Assembly: GCA_030159075.1 (NCBI GenBank)
Contig: BROG01000448.1
Span: 76,001 to 140,000 of the forward strand
DNA: 64,000 nt
Source of the DNA: Atrina japonica
Lineage: Eukaryota > Mollusca > Bivalvia > Pterioida > Pinnidae
Direction: 5' to 3'
How positions within the stretch are numbered: the stretch's first letter is position 1; every line of letters starts with the position of its first letter. Positions 11,518-25,849 of the stretch are shown here, piece after piece. Position numbers and translations under genes: made by a program. The notes under the pieces are model-generated. The model was not told the origin of the DNA. It made no database searches and saw only the letters and a list, made by a program, of their open reading frames with translations.

Positions 11518-11645
11518 TATTGAAATAATTACGTCCGATATCTTGGCCTTCTCTGCACCGAGAACAAGGACGTAAATATTACAATATATATTGAAATTAT
11601 TACGTCCGATATACGTTCTTACGTTCCAAGAACGAGGACGTAAAC
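11518..11645. repeat. Tandem/inverted pair of an acgtccgatat block
   Basis: The stretch tgaaataattacgtccgatatc...gaacaaggacgtaaatatta is followed by tgaaattattacgtccgatat...gaacgaggacgtaaacatta. Each ~60-bp unit carries tacgtcc near its start and its complement ggacgta near its end, so each unit can fold on itself. Confidence 0.7.
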
Positions 11646-11649
11646 ATTA

Positions 11650-11850
11650 ATATATATATATATATATATAAATATATATATATATATTCAATAATACTTT
11701 ATTATATATCCTTATCAATGAAACATGCTCATGATTTAAAATAATTTATCAAAATCAAAAAAAAAAAGTTCACATAACATCATCAACCATTTACTTAATC
11801 GTTAAAGCATGTACCAACATTACATATATATATATAATAATTAATATTAT

Positions 11851-11928
<78 letters not shown>

Positions 11929-11935
11929 ATATATA
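11650..11935. repeat. (TA)n runs
   Basis: TA runs at about 11650-11690 and 11823-11935 flank AT-rich unique sequence. Confidence 0.9.
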
Positions 11936-12289
11936 GTTGCTGAATTCACAAAAGTAGTTCCGGAATGTCAAAACCGTCCAGGGTGTATGTGATAGGATAT
12001 TGCACCCTTTCATCTAATGGTAAGTAAATGGAAGAAGAATGTATATAAACATTGACATACGTAGTCAAACAACTTTTTAATATTTCTGGAGGTCTCATCA
12101 TATGAGTAGTACTTCTTACATTATTTACAATTGCCGTCTATATACATACATTCCCAGTTACACAATTTATCTTGTGTGTATTTAAAGTGACAGCTAATTA
12201 GCTGAGTTTTTGTTTCTACACAATCCCCCCTTTTTCTACTTAGATTGATATTCAATAGCCGAGCCGAAACGCATTAAAGTTCTATATAT

Positions 12290-12480
12290 TTTGTGAAAAT
12301 CGCTTGATACAACCATGTTTGGCACATTTTCAATTGCAAGTGAATAACTTAACTTTTCTATTTGTATATGAATACCAGACCTGACCTGACCTGACCTTAT
12401 TGTCTCAAAATATATAGGAATATAAAATTGTGCCTGTGTTGAACTTTTATTTTTTATTGCACATCAAGTACAATTGGTAT
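12290..12480 (+). repeat. Interspersed repeat family B, copy 1
   Basis: The stretch gtttggcacattttcaattgca, then ccagacctgacc and aaatatataggaatataa, recurs at 25850-26150 and more weakly at 46430-46620. No coding potential. A short (gacct)n stutter lies at about 12379-12398. Confidence 0.6.
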
Positions 12481-12484
12481 AAGT

Positions 12485-13060
12485 AGAGATAACGATTTCT
12501 TTTGGCAATGCCCCTCTAATTGAGCTTGAGTTCTGAGTAAATTTGGTGACAATGGGACTAGGTCGTTTTCGCTCTCTATGTTACGTGTTTACAGATTGGC
12601 TTATGTGGGACTGTTGTAGATGTTAACCGAGTTCCATAACATCAACGAATACAAAAAAATGATTATTGTTTCTCTAAACCCTTTGTATGATTTTAAATAC
12701 GAATCACTCAATATGAGGTCAATATCTTTAGATTCGTCCAAGATGTTATTATTTCTAATTTCTAATCATGTCTACCGATCTGAAATTCGAAGCTAACATG
12801 CATTTGTTCTTACCTTATTTTACGACAACCGTAAACTGGCACCTTTAAGTAATCACTATCACCCAATCTGTCCTTAAGAAAACGAAAGTGAACTTGTTAC
12901 ACTCACAAATGTTTTCATTGTTTTTTTTTTCTGATACAAAATATATTGATAACATGATTTACGAACAAAAGGAACTGAAGGACTATGTAAAAATATTATG
13001 CAAAAGAAAGACATTTTTAAGATTCTTTAACATATCATGTTTTATGATCTGAATTTGAAT
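12485..13060. other. No feature recognised
   Basis: AT-rich unique-looking sequence with no convincing frame or repeat. Confidence 0.5.
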
Positions 13061-13126
13061 ACAGTTATGTTCTGCCTTGTATAAATGTGGTCTGAAAGTA
13101 AAATTTGCAATCAATTAAACGTGTAG

Positions 13127-13130
<4 letters not shown>

Positions 13131-13202
<72 letters not shown>
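13131..13202. repeat. (CT)n microsatellite
   Basis: Pure CT run of about 70 bases followed by a short GT run. Confidence 0.95.
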
Positions 13203-13206
<4 letters not shown>

Positions 13207-13758
13207 TGTGTGTGTGTGTTCGAGATAATTAAGAAATATAAATGTTCCTTTTCATTATCAAACAAATAATATATATAATATTGGAAGTCCCTTCGCATAT
13301 TTTAAATATTTCCCTATGTCTAACACACTACAAGAGGCCACAGATTCACAATATCATTCAAACATTAAAGGTAATAAAGAAAATAGGTTATATACAAGTT
13401 CATTTGAAGTGACAGTAGCTGGTAATAACATATAATATCTGATTTACTACGCCAAACAAGGGCGAACTGAAGAGAAGTTCATCCGCTTTATAACACTTCA
13501 TAATGCTTTAAATACACAAAACAAACAAGATGCCCTAATTCAACGACAGTATAAATACATCATTTATTCTCAATATTTAAATCCGTGAAACCGCAAAGCG
13601 TGGGATTCCCTGAAGACATACGGCTTTATATCTATATATCAGAGTGATCTTTTTTATATCTTACGGGGGAAAATAACAGAATTCGACCCGGGAGTAAATG
13701 ATTAGGAATTCTCAATAATGAAAAGTATTTAACATAAAAATAAAGATAGCAACACACA

Positions 13759-13760
13759 TG

Positions 13761-13847
<87 letters not shown>
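13759..13847. repeat. (TA)n microsatellite
   Basis: TA run of about 85 bases. Confidence 0.95.
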
Positions 13848-13850
<3 letters not shown>

Positions 13851-14034
13851 TTTAATGGTTAAAGTTAAAAACAGATAAATTATTTAGGAAAGCATCTGCG
13901 CTTTCAAATTTTTGGTAATTATGAATATAATGTAAAGCATCTGTTGATTAGAAATGAATTAGAATTTTTCACTGAATGATCTCTGTATTTGTCTTTATCC
14001 ATTTATACATATCTACCGGACATATATGTTTATG

Positions 14035-14205
14035 TTTAAGTTTTTTGTTGTTTAACGTCCCACTCAAGAATATTTCACTCATATGGAGACGTCACCAAAT
14101 GCCGGTGAAGGGCTTCAAATTTTGGCCTATGCTCGGCACTTACGGCCTTTGAGCAGTGAGGGTTCTTTAACATGCCGACACCTACTGTGACACGGGACCT
14201 CCAGT
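14035..14205 (-). repeat. tRNA-derived SINE, 5'-truncated copy
   Basis: Body of the SINE from gttgtttaacgtcccactc to acacgggacctccag, then directly a TA microsatellite. Missing the tRNA-like head; very similar in sequence to the copy at 62131-62406, so probably young. Confidence 0.85.
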
Positions 14206-14215
14206 TATATATATA

Positions 14216-14305
<90 letters not shown>

Positions 14306-14357
14306 AATACTTTCTACGAATTATAAAAATTATTATAGACTTCCCACATATATATAT

Positions 14358-14433
<76 letters not shown>

Positions 14434-14501
14434 AGAGAGGAAGAGAGAGAGAGAGATGAGGAGAGAGAGAGAGAGGTGAGTAGAGAGAATGAGAGATGTA
14501 G

Positions 14502-14535
<34 letters not shown>
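14206..14535. repeat. (TA)n followed by (GA)n compound microsatellite
   Basis: TA runs at 14206-14305 and GA runs at 14360-14432 with impure GA to 14535. Reading frames here are repeat products. Confidence 0.95.
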
Positions 14536-14539
<4 letters not shown>

Positions 14540-14540
<1 letters not shown>

Positions 14541-15475
14541 ATATAATGTACTCCTTTAGAGGAGTACAATAAGTACTTACATCACAAAATCCGTGGAAAG
14601 AACTACTGGAATCAACACTAGTCCTGATTTCTATAGTTACGAAAATACCCGGTGAATATTATATACCTTTCTTTAAATTCTGTGAACATGCACGGTGTGG
14701 GTCAAAATTATGCTACCTCGCATTATTCACATAGATAACGTTGTAGTTATCATACACGCATGTAATCACAAATGATTTCTACTAAAACACTGGAACCCAA
14801 TAGTATGAAACAGATTTAAATAGGATCTATTTTAAGCACTGTTTGATTTTAATCGAGAAATCGTGAAAAACAATTTCGCACCGTTCTTTAGCTCCGTAAT
14901 CAATACCGTATCTAACTGAAAAAATTATTATTGTTAGTTTTGACTTCAAATTAACCGTTGATATCAAATATGTGAAAAACAAGTGACGGAGAATTTGAAA
15001 GAATATTTCTTTTCTTGGTGCGCGATGACACAAAATAAACTTCTCAAATAACTTTCATTTAACTTCAATTTCCAAATGTTATTCATCGAAATGTGAAATT
15101 CGATCAATGTAAATTGCACGCTTTGATACCTAAGTATAAAACGCTCAGATGACGCAGAATGATGCACTCCGACATATTACCAGATCCAAATGGTTCATCT
15201 GGAAGTACTCCGTGGGAATGTACAATCATGATAATGTTACGGACACTCATATATTAAATTTACCCAGTTAGAACCATTATCTGAATGGTAAAATAACATA
15301 AAACATTATTTATTATTGCAATTAAATTAAATAATATCATTTGGGACATTCCGATTTTGTAGGTATCTAAGATATTATGGATTATTAGTGAACTATCAGG
15401 ATTAATGGAACGGTAATTATGAATTTTAAGTTTGTTGCTCGCGTTTGCGTTGTCATTTGGTTCGGGGTATGCATT
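14540..15475. other. No feature recognised
   Basis: AT-rich intergenic DNA. Two short minus-strand frames (14827-15167) show no family motif. Confidence 0.45.
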
Positions 15476-15480
15476 TTGAA

Positions 15481-15513
15481 ACGAGAGAGAGAGAGATAGA
15501 CAGAGAGAGAGAT

Positions 15514-15548
<35 letters not shown>

Positions 15549-15575
15549 AAGAGAGACAAACAGACAGACAGAGAG
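15481..15575. repeat. Degenerate GA/GACA microsatellite
   Basis: GA repeats interrupted by gacaga and gataga units, resembling a small version of the array at 49.2-51.2 kb. Confidence 0.85.
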
Positions 15576-16066
15576 GAATTTCGCATACAAATTTCTTTAC
15601 GTTTTAGCATTAAATAAGAACTTAATTGTTTCAGCAAATGTTTAAAAGCTCCATGACCGCCCGACTACGCTAGCAAGAAATATAATTTAAAGTTCTTAGA
15701 TTCAAACACTACACAATTTTATAACATACTAAAAAACTAGTGCACATCTACAGTGCATCTGGTTAGAAATTTATCAAAGAAAACACTATGCTGACGACCA
15801 TATGTAGTGATCGCAAGTGTACAAGTCATAGTTGAACCCCGGAAAACACGGAAGTAAATCAATTTGTTTGACAAAAGTTTGTTAATTAATTGTTGGAATT
15901 TTTAAAATGTGATTTCGGTGCACATAGTTTAACCATTTTAAAAATATATAATCAAAACAAGGTTTTATGGTGGCTGATTTTACCATCTCAACTTTTCGCC
16001 CCCAAAATTCACTAATTAGCGACTCATCACATATTTGATACCTTAAACTTCGACAGTGGGACATTA

Positions 16067-16202
16067 TATAAATATTACATTCATGGGAGGGCAATTTTGC
16101 ATATATTCACCCCGAGGAAGCATTTTTCATCGAGGCAAAAATATGTTTTCCGAGGGGTAAAAATATGCAATATCGCCAACTTATGAATGTAATATTTCTT
16201 TA
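16067..16202. mobile_element. Foldback (inverted-repeat) element F1
   Basis: The left arm (aaatattacattcatgggag...ttttgcatatattcaccccgagg) is complementary to the right arm (ccgaggggtaaaaatatgcaatatcgcc...tatgaatgtaatattt). Arms are about 50 bp with a few mismatches and a loop of about 25 bp. No coding capacity; likely a foldback or MITE-type element. Confidence 0.75.
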
Positions 16203-16336
16203 TCATACCGAGTGTCATACATATTTGTTTGCTTTAACTGAAATAATACTATTGATATTTTACACCTCATTAATAACCAGCAAGCTAAAAAAAAAAAAAA
16301 AGGCTACAAACATTTTATTTACGACGTAAATCTCTC

Positions 16337-16543
16337 ACTGGGACGAACCGTACACGCATAATGTTGGCGCATGTGGCATTTTTTTTTAATGTCACCCTGC
16401 CTCACGGGGACAAACCGTACATGCATAATGTTGGCGCATGTGGCATTTTTTGGAATGTCACCCTGCCTCACGGGGACAAACCGTACACGCATAACGTTGG
16501 CGCATGTGACATTTTTTTTTGGAATGTCACCCTGGCTTCTTTA
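16337..16543. repeat. Three tandem 66-67-bp units
   Basis: The word gggac(a/g)aaccgtac recurs at 16340, 16407 and 16473. Each unit continues gcataatgttggcgcatgtg and then a T run and aatgtcaccctg. The units differ by a few bases and in T-run length. Confidence 0.9.
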
Positions 16544-17142
16544 TCTAACTTTGCTAATTGATCGGGTGACATTAAAGTTTTTCGCATCTCTCTTAACCAA
16601 TCAGATTACGAAATTTTAGCAAAAGGTATAATAGTATGTGATACCCTGTGCTATGCTACCGAATTGTGCATGTCCCTTTTAAAGATTATATTTTACTCTT
16701 TTACTCTTGCAGTCTTGACACACGATAGGTGTCTTATGGCGGTACTGTTATATATACCTCAAGTGTAATGCAAGAACATGTTCTCATCCGATCTTGCCCA
16801 ATCAACAAGAACACGATGGACAACAAAACACTGAAATCGAACACGTGGTTGATCAATACGGTGATCTGAAAGTAATAATGCGTGGAACACCCAACGTTTA
16901 CTCCAAAAGAAGTTTGCCGTGTATACAATGAACTACAAATGTTTATCGATTAGGAAAATACAAAAAAATAATAAAATAAAAACAAAAGACAAACATTTGA
17001 ATTGTACTTGTTTTTGTCTCTGAGAGGGATATAACAGGAATGTTAGTCAACCGCGGTTTTAAAGTAATAAGAAAAGTAAATTATGATTAAGTAAATGTTA
17101 AACGCTCCAAATGTTGCGTATCCCATACACCAACATTACATT

Positions 17143-17143
<1 letters not shown>

Positions 17144-17203
<60 letters not shown>
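17144..17203. repeat. (GT)n microsatellite
   Basis: Pure GT run of about 60 bases. Confidence 0.95.
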
Positions 17204-17204
<1 letters not shown>

Positions 17205-17209
17205 TTGCT

Positions 17210-19690
17210 GGGTTATATTAGATATAAAACACCAGGTTCTGTCCGTACATGCCGCGTACATTTCATTAGGAGAGTTGTCTCTCTTTGTCAAGGAAACGCA
17301 TTGTCCTTCAGTATTACAGTTAGTATCGGTAGTTGACATCAAATTATTTTATTTAATTAAAATAAGTCAATCACTACTAGATTATCTGTGTTTACACTAC
17401 AACAGAAAACGTCTGAAGCAACAATGTATATTCATAAGGTCATTGACCAATCTCGACTGGTGTCTCTTTACAAGGAAGTATACATGTTTTCTGCTATGAC
17501 TTTTTTATAACCTCGTTAGTACATCGTTAAATATCCTCTACTATATTGTATGAACAACACGAGTGCAAATGCCCTCCAGCCCACAGTGTGATTTCCGAAG
17601 TCGAGACACACACTGACAGTAATACACATTTGATAGGGTAACACGCTGGACTGTTCACCTTTGCTGTTTACTCGACCATTGAAAGGAAGGCAGGATTATT
17701 TACTTGAAACTGTCTATCTGCCGGACTAGATGTTAATTGACCGAGCGTCCGTAGTAACTTGACCCCAAGAACAGAGTTTCCGGATTTACGATATCCAATG
17801 GAATCGGATCTTACAATTAGTGTTTTGGCAGATTCATTCGGTTATAAGCTGGTGCACGGCGATTTTTCAGTGTTCCCAGCTAGAGTTCCCAGCTAGAGTT
17901 CCCAGCTGTTCTCGCCACCAGACAAGAAACTCTCTAGTGACAAAGTTGTGAAAGCTACACGTCTATTCTTTGGATCCCGGCTTAACTTGAATGTGATTTG
18001 TATAAACTATTTTAGTTTATTCTATGGACAGATAACTGAAGTTTATAAGAACTATTTATACTATAAGAAACACAACGCGAAGTATATACCTTTGTAACAT
18101 CAATTTATATTTATAAGTGCGAAGTACTAATTTGTATTCGAAGTAACGTTTAAACTTTTATCTATTGAAGTAACTTAAATTTATATCTATTGATTTATTA
18201 TTATTTACTATATAAAGGTTTTATTTAGTGATCAGTAATTATTGATAATTTCATAATAACTGAACTTCTCCTTGTCGTTAGAACCAACTTTAATAAAGCT
18301 TCTTATTCTTGTTTATTTATACGATCTCTGTTTTTATTTTAGTTATTTAGTAACTAATTGTGTCACAAAATACATATCGTGTACATCACGGTTCTTCAGA
18401 AAAGTGTCTCTTTTGGCCGTTGTAACATAATATTTATCCAATTAATGCTGGTATGAATGTATTTCAAAGGCGTCGCTTTACATGAGAATATTTTCCCCAC
18501 GGTAAAGATTCATTCTTTATACATTTACAACAAAATTAGATGTTTTTCTCACCTCGGCTCCTGTCTTTTATGGCATAACAGTCAATGTTATTGAATAATT
18601 GATTTCGTTCATGGTTTCATGTTTTCATATAAATAAATTGTTTGGCATTAAAGATAATACTTCGATAGCCTTTACATTGATCCATAACGTTTCAAAACAG
18701 TTGTCAAAGTTAGCTGATATCAGTTAAGGACATTTTTGGCTCATTTAATGAGGCAATCATCAGGTTATTATTAGAGAAATCGGTTCTATTCCATCGTCTA
18801 AAACGGTTTTAAAATATCGTCTCCAACGTATACCGTGCAACAAATAAGGGTTACACAACACTCCTCGAAGGCGTAGCTCAAGGAACATTTGTTTGACTCA
18901 CTTGTTCGGTCTTTAAACTCAATTCAATGTATCATTAATACTTGAATAATTTACATTGGTGACAGACAACTGTTCAGTGTAATTATTTGCATAAGTCAGT
19001 TAGGACATTTGCTTATTCAATTAATTAGTCATTCATTGGGTTAGCATTAGCAGTGCGGGAAGGTACTGATCACCGTCTTCAACGCAAACCGTGCAACAAG
19101 GATTGTTGAATTAAAATATGAATGAAACCCTAGATAAACTTAATATTTGATTTATAAAGTGTAAAAATAATCAATAACTAGGTCCAATACACCGCAAAAT
19201 GTTATGCATTCTTTATTTTAAATTTGGGTGTTCTCTTCGACGGAAATGTACATGAAATAGAATAGCGTGACTGGTCTTGTCAAAGTCATTGTTGTCCGCC
19301 GCAGAACCAGTGTGTTACTTTACGTCTATCTTAATAAAATATAAACACTAAAATACAGTTATGTACAAAATGTATTTTGGAGAAGATAAGTTTAAAATCG
19401 TTTCCTTCTTTTTAGATATGCCCTTATGGGAATTATCATAATGGGACACATATTATGATAAGAAATACACAGTTTGTATTTTATATACAGTCTTTCATGT
19501 TTCCACGACGTCGCTCTATATCTTTGGGAGAGGTAAACATTTTTCATTCATTGGTACAAAGAGAACCAATAATTACACAAACCTGAAATGTTAAATACGT
19601 TGTGGTATACCCTTTAGCAATAAAAGCAGCCCCTATTGTCTAGGAAGAATTATATTTAATGTATTTATAAATCCCAGAGTTAAAGACACC
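17210..19690. other. No gene recognised; short local repeats only
   Basis: AT-rich sequence. A gttcccagctaga unit repeats three times at about 17875-17907. Two loosely similar ~200-bp blocks are visible at 18740-18930 and 19000-19110, sharing words such as cgtgcaacaa and ccgtcttcaacg. I see no coding exon. Confidence 0.45.
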
Positions 19691-19749
19691 AAAATCTGTT
19701 GAACTATGTCTACACGTTCTTTTTGTGTTTTTATATAATGTTGCTCACG

Positions 19750-20385
19750 TTTTTACCGAATGTTAATAATTTTCCATACATTTCTTATGAAATTAATGTC
19801 AGAATATTGCGATGGACAGTGCAGACAGTTACTATTAATTTCGGAAATGTGAGCTGGGCAGTTGTCATCCTAAAATATCCAAGTTCTAGATCCATGGCCA
19901 ATGTTTAGAGACAACTGGCTACAAAATCACGTCCAGAAGTTCAATATATTTTTAGAAATTAATATTTTTGTCAGTTGGCATCAACATTCGTCTTCCCGAG
20001 GAACAGGTACATCCCCATAACAAAACTGGCATTCGTGCACTACCTTGACGTGAAGAAAGAACTCTCTGACACGCATGTCGTCGTGCGGGTTTTTTTTCAC
20101 CAAACATAAACCTTTCAGCATGTACCTAGTAAAACTATGTTTCATCTGAAAATATCACGGAATTCCAATTTTGTTCAACTGCCCAATTGCCATGAACCTT
20201 GTACACTCCAAGCGTCTAATATTCCAGGTCATAAATGCGCTACTACGATTAAACGGAAGTGACGCTGCCCTTCTCTTTATTTTGAAACTGCAAACTATTA
20301 CGACGAACTGGGACGGGACGGAACAAGTCGGAAGAAGTCTATAGAAACTAAATATCACTGAATGAGATCGACCCCATCAGCCTTC
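19750..20385 (-). pseudogene. Second Tc1/mariner-like transposase pseudogene
   Basis: Read on the minus strand, the first catalytic block VIFSDET is followed by stops and HAERFMFGEKKPA, then PVLLWGC (matching the family WGC segment). The second block DDNCPAHIS is preceded by TWIF and a stop, and then SDINFIRNVWK matches the SDLNPIENVWK end. All the family landmarks are in order but with several in-frame stops, so it is clearly decayed. It differs from the copy at 4632-5395 and is a separate family. Confidence 0.8.
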
Positions 20386-20389
20386 ATCA

Positions 20390-21555
20390 ATAATAAAACT
20401 GGCAAATTGTTCTACAAAAAGAGCTTTGGTTCCGGTGAAATCGGACCCACCCTGGCTAAAAGTGGGGTAATTCATGGATTATTTAAGTAAAATGTGGATA
20501 TTGGACACCGTCATCAATAAGACAAAAATAAATAGGATTTGGTGGTTTCCTGTGAAGAAGTGTATTGCATTTTATATTAAAACACATCTGTTTGCATTTG
20601 GTATTTTTTAAATATTTTTACATGATTCGAATTATACTAGTAGCGTTAGAGGTTCTGCGAGGTAGTTCAAGTAACGTTATTAATCACTGAATGGAAATCT
20701 GTGTTCACAATAGTACCCACCTCGCTAGATGCGCCTTCAATAAAGCAGAGAGATGGCAGGGTAATCCATCACTGATTAGCTTTTTTAAAGTACATCGCAC
20801 ACCTGATCTTCCGATATATTTTTTCATGATTTGCTGCCGACTTTAAGTACAAACCCTTGTAAGTTTTGAAATGCATGAAATTGTTTATGTAATGCACATT
20901 AATCATATTGCCATAAAGAAGCTGCATCCTGATTATAAAAAAAAAACGTCGTCGGACAAATTGCACGTAATATTGGAAAAAAGACAAAATATAAACTATC
21001 AAGCAACATGCTGTCTGCCATTTTCAATTTATTAAAAATGTTTTGCTCACTGCAAATGAAGTCAACAGACAGGGTATTTACCCTCAGCAATGTTTGGGTC
21101 CGTTTTATCAAAATGTCGCAATTCCTTAATAATTAGTTTTAAGTTAATTGGTCTTAAAACAAAACTGATGACCGTTTTATTAAAACTAGTCAACTTAAGG
21201 TCGTAGGACATTTTCTCACATTTTTAAAAAAGACCTGATACTTCATGAATGTTACACCTGCTTCATTTGCAAAGATATATTTTGACATTAACAAGAATTA
21301 CTTAGGTAATTGTACTGCCTCTGAGTTGTCATAAATACCTTCTCTGATATCGTCGTAAATATAAAGTCTTAAGACTTCAGGTGTTAAGTCGGGAGTGTGA
21401 TCTTAAGATCAAGTCTAAGACATGACTTTTTGTAACTCGGGTTCTTAATTCCCACTTCTAGATTTCAAAGCAAAAAATTGTCAACACACTTGTAGCTTGA
21501 TGTTCACAGTGTATTACCATTTCGTATCTGTACGTAATATGGTAAAGAAACAGAA
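20390..21555. other. No feature recognised
   Basis: AT-rich intergenic sequence, no convincing frame or repeat beyond a possible short terminal part of the Tc1-like element. Confidence 0.45.
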
Positions 21556-21589
21556 ACGCGTTTCTACATCTAGGGATATCGAGAATCCC

Positions 21590-21910
21590 GTTTGATGTCA
21601 ACATTCCGCAAATTTTACGGTCGGTGTAAAGACCTTGTTTGCAATTACTACATTCCACTAGATGAAATGTTGAGTTACCTGTTCGATAGCGCTTATTGAG
21701 TCGTATGTTCGGATTACGACGAGGATTTATTCCCCACAGATTTCATTTAAATATGACTGTGGACTCGGCGGGTGTGACTGGTCAACAGGGAATGCTTACT
21801 CCTCAATGATACCTGATCCCACAAGAGGTTTGTGTTTGGCCAATATTCAAAAGATTTGTATATTGTATTCAGGACATCCTGAAGAGTAGCAATTCGGTAT
21901 CTGTGATTTT
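21590..21910 (+). repeat. 3' fragment of retroelement family R
   Basis: Diverged copy starting ttccgcaaattttacggtcgg and running to the aggacatcct tail. Same strand and order as 33928-34250. Confidence 0.75.
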
Positions 21911-21939
21911 TATATATTCAGAAAAGCTAAGTGAACATT

Positions 21940-22147
21940 ACTGTATACAGGGAAATGTTCGTCCCCGTTTTATTTTCGCCCCTTTCGCCCTCATCGTCAG
22001 TCGGCGAATTCAAAACTGGGCGAATACAAAATGGTAAATTCGTTTTTTTTAATAATAAAACTATGGGCGAATTTCAAACCGGGCGAAACCGTTTGCAAGT
22101 GCATTAGGGCGAAAATAACATAGGGCGAAAATAAACCTGTATACAGT
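21940..22147. mobile_element. MITE-like element with 12-bp terminal inverted repeats
   Basis: The left end actgtatacagg and the right end cctgtatacagt are exact inverted repeats, and both subterminal regions carry ttattttcgccc in opposite orientation. The element is 208 bp, with att on both flanks, which may be a 3-bp target duplication. The inside is rich in gggcgaa words. A second, end-less copy is at 25222-25360. No transposase is present, so it would depend on one elsewhere. Confidence 0.75.
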
Positions 22148-22468
22148 ATTCATTTTCTTTATCATCGTGTATGAACTTATATATTTTGAAATGTTCCTCC
22201 AGTCAGCTTTGTAATTCTCAACTATTCTGAACTGTCTTCCGCATACATATATCGCTGTGATATATTTGCAGAGAAACACGTTTGTTTTTTCAAACGCTAT
22301 TCCACGAAGTTTCGAAGTTGTAGCATGGAATGAAGGAATAATTGCAAAGGAAACAAGGTATATTTAAGAAAACAATTTGCTCTCAGAGGATGACCATTCG
22401 AAAAACATATCTCTGAAATATATAATAATATGTTGGAAATAATATAATACAAGCGATATACACACAGG

Positions 22469-22635
<167 letters not shown>

Positions 22636-22639
22636 AGAG

Positions 22640-23991
<1,352 letters not shown>

Positions 23992-24089
23992 ATCGCCATC
24001 AAAACCACCTATTGACAGACACAAAGCTGTGTGATTGTCAGGGCGGTCGTCCAATATTTTGCACCCAACTGCGTTGTTGACATTTGTCT

Positions 24090-25220
24090 TTTTTTATTGA
24101 GTAATTTTATACCTATACATTATCTCTGAGGATATCCATTATTTATCTCTTGTTGATAATGAATCCCAGTTGACTTCAATCTTATCATTTTGATGATAAC
24201 GCTTCAGGTGGTAAACTAACTAATAATTAATGCAATGGTGTATGCCTGTGATTGATGACTTGATTATATTTATAGAAACCAAACACATTATATGCAAATT
24301 TTTCATTCCTATTGATCTTAATAAAAATGTTTCAAACTGTAATGTTACTCGACTAAACGATCCGAAGATAGATAAAATGAATACCGACACAAGCTATAAG
24401 ATGGATGCCGGAGTTCCTTGCGGTGTTTTCTTCTTGATGCATTTTAAAATATCAATATTTTTTGCAATGCATTGTCCTTTTAATTATTCCGTGGATTTCA
24501 CAACGAAAATCTCGCATAAAATGTGATACCAAGTACTTTTGACCTTGTATTTTGACCTATAAAATAAATAAGGGACATCGTTTAAAAAAAGTGAGTAAAT
24601 ATATATAAGTTTGAAAACATTTAAGTGAACAATTCTCTCTACCTCTCTTCATTTGTCTAAATGGCTGGCACACGACACCGGTAATATATCGGATTTGCTT
24701 CGTTAAGTAACGTACATCTAAAATTATAGTTCTGTTTACTGTTCCACGTTCCGGCAACAGGTACTAATCAAAGAGTTAAAATATGTTTTTTCTAATCAAA
24801 CACAATGTATACGTTATATTGGAATCATTACCACTTTCATCCAATGCATTCATAATTTTAGAAAAGAGCTACCCCTCAAAAAGCGTGCTTTGGTAAACGA
24901 GGAAAAACTTATAGGCGAAGGTAACAACCAGCATATAAATCAGTCAGATAACTGTCCAGGAAAAAAGTAAGTGTAAGAACAGAAAAAGGTTACATTTGTA
25001 ATGATTTCATGAACTGGTATCCAAATACGACATTCCGTGCAAAAAATTGAATGTTAGTTTCATATTCTTACTGTTCTTCTTCTAAAAATAGCTTTCTTAC
25101 TGAATGTCATCAAAGTTCATTGAAAAGTTGTTGAAATACTTGTTTGCATCATGCTTCTATGAGTTTTAGTATATGTTTAATTCATATATCCATTATTTAT
25201 CTCTTGTTGATAATGAATCC
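24090..25220. other. No gene recognised; 36-bp duplicated segment
   Basis: The word atccattatttatctcttgttgataatgaatccca occurs at about 24133-24167 and again at 25189-25223, immediately before the truncated MITE copy. A 98-codon plus-strand frame at 24230-24526 shows no family motif. Confidence 0.5.
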
Positions 25221-25221
25221 C

Positions 25222-25360
25222 ACTTTATTTTCGCCCCTTTCGCCCTCATCGTCAGTGGGCGAATTCAAAACTGGGCGAATTCAAAATGGTAAATTCGGTT
25301 TTTTTTAATAATAAAACTATGGGCGAATTTCAAACCGGGCGAAACCGTTTGCAAGTAAAT
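25222..25360. mobile_element. Truncated copy of the MITE at 21940-22147
   Basis: About 135 bp from ttattttcgcccctttcgccc to gcgaaaccgtttgcaagt nearly match the longer element. Both terminal inverted repeats are missing. Confidence 0.8.
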
Positions 25361-25849
25361 GTATATGTTCAACCACTACATGCTTTCTTTTGAAGAAACT
25401 ATAATTGCTACACAAAGATTAGAAATATATGGAACGTCTGAATTCAACTGTTGAAAGCTGGAAAAGCAGTTATGTGTACAACACAAATTTACATTGGTAT
25501 TAAAATGTGTATTCATTTCGTAAATTCTGGACGGATCTTAAAATATTCTAAAACATATTACAAACACAACAAAAATATAATCCGTAATAGATCTATATAC
25601 CTTAACTATTATTGTATTTTACCGGATGTAGAATATAATCAATTACCTAGTATCTTATCCGATATACCGTCCCTATATTTTTTTTAACCTGGTGAATTAA
25701 ATAGCGTTGAACAAACATGTGTTCATATGATATAGAGCTTGTTAATATATAATATAATTATTAGACTATTAACTAATATAATCTTGGTCTGGACCCTTAT
25801 ATACACGTGACTTTCCTAATTCACATACTGTAAGCATGGGTGTTAGATT

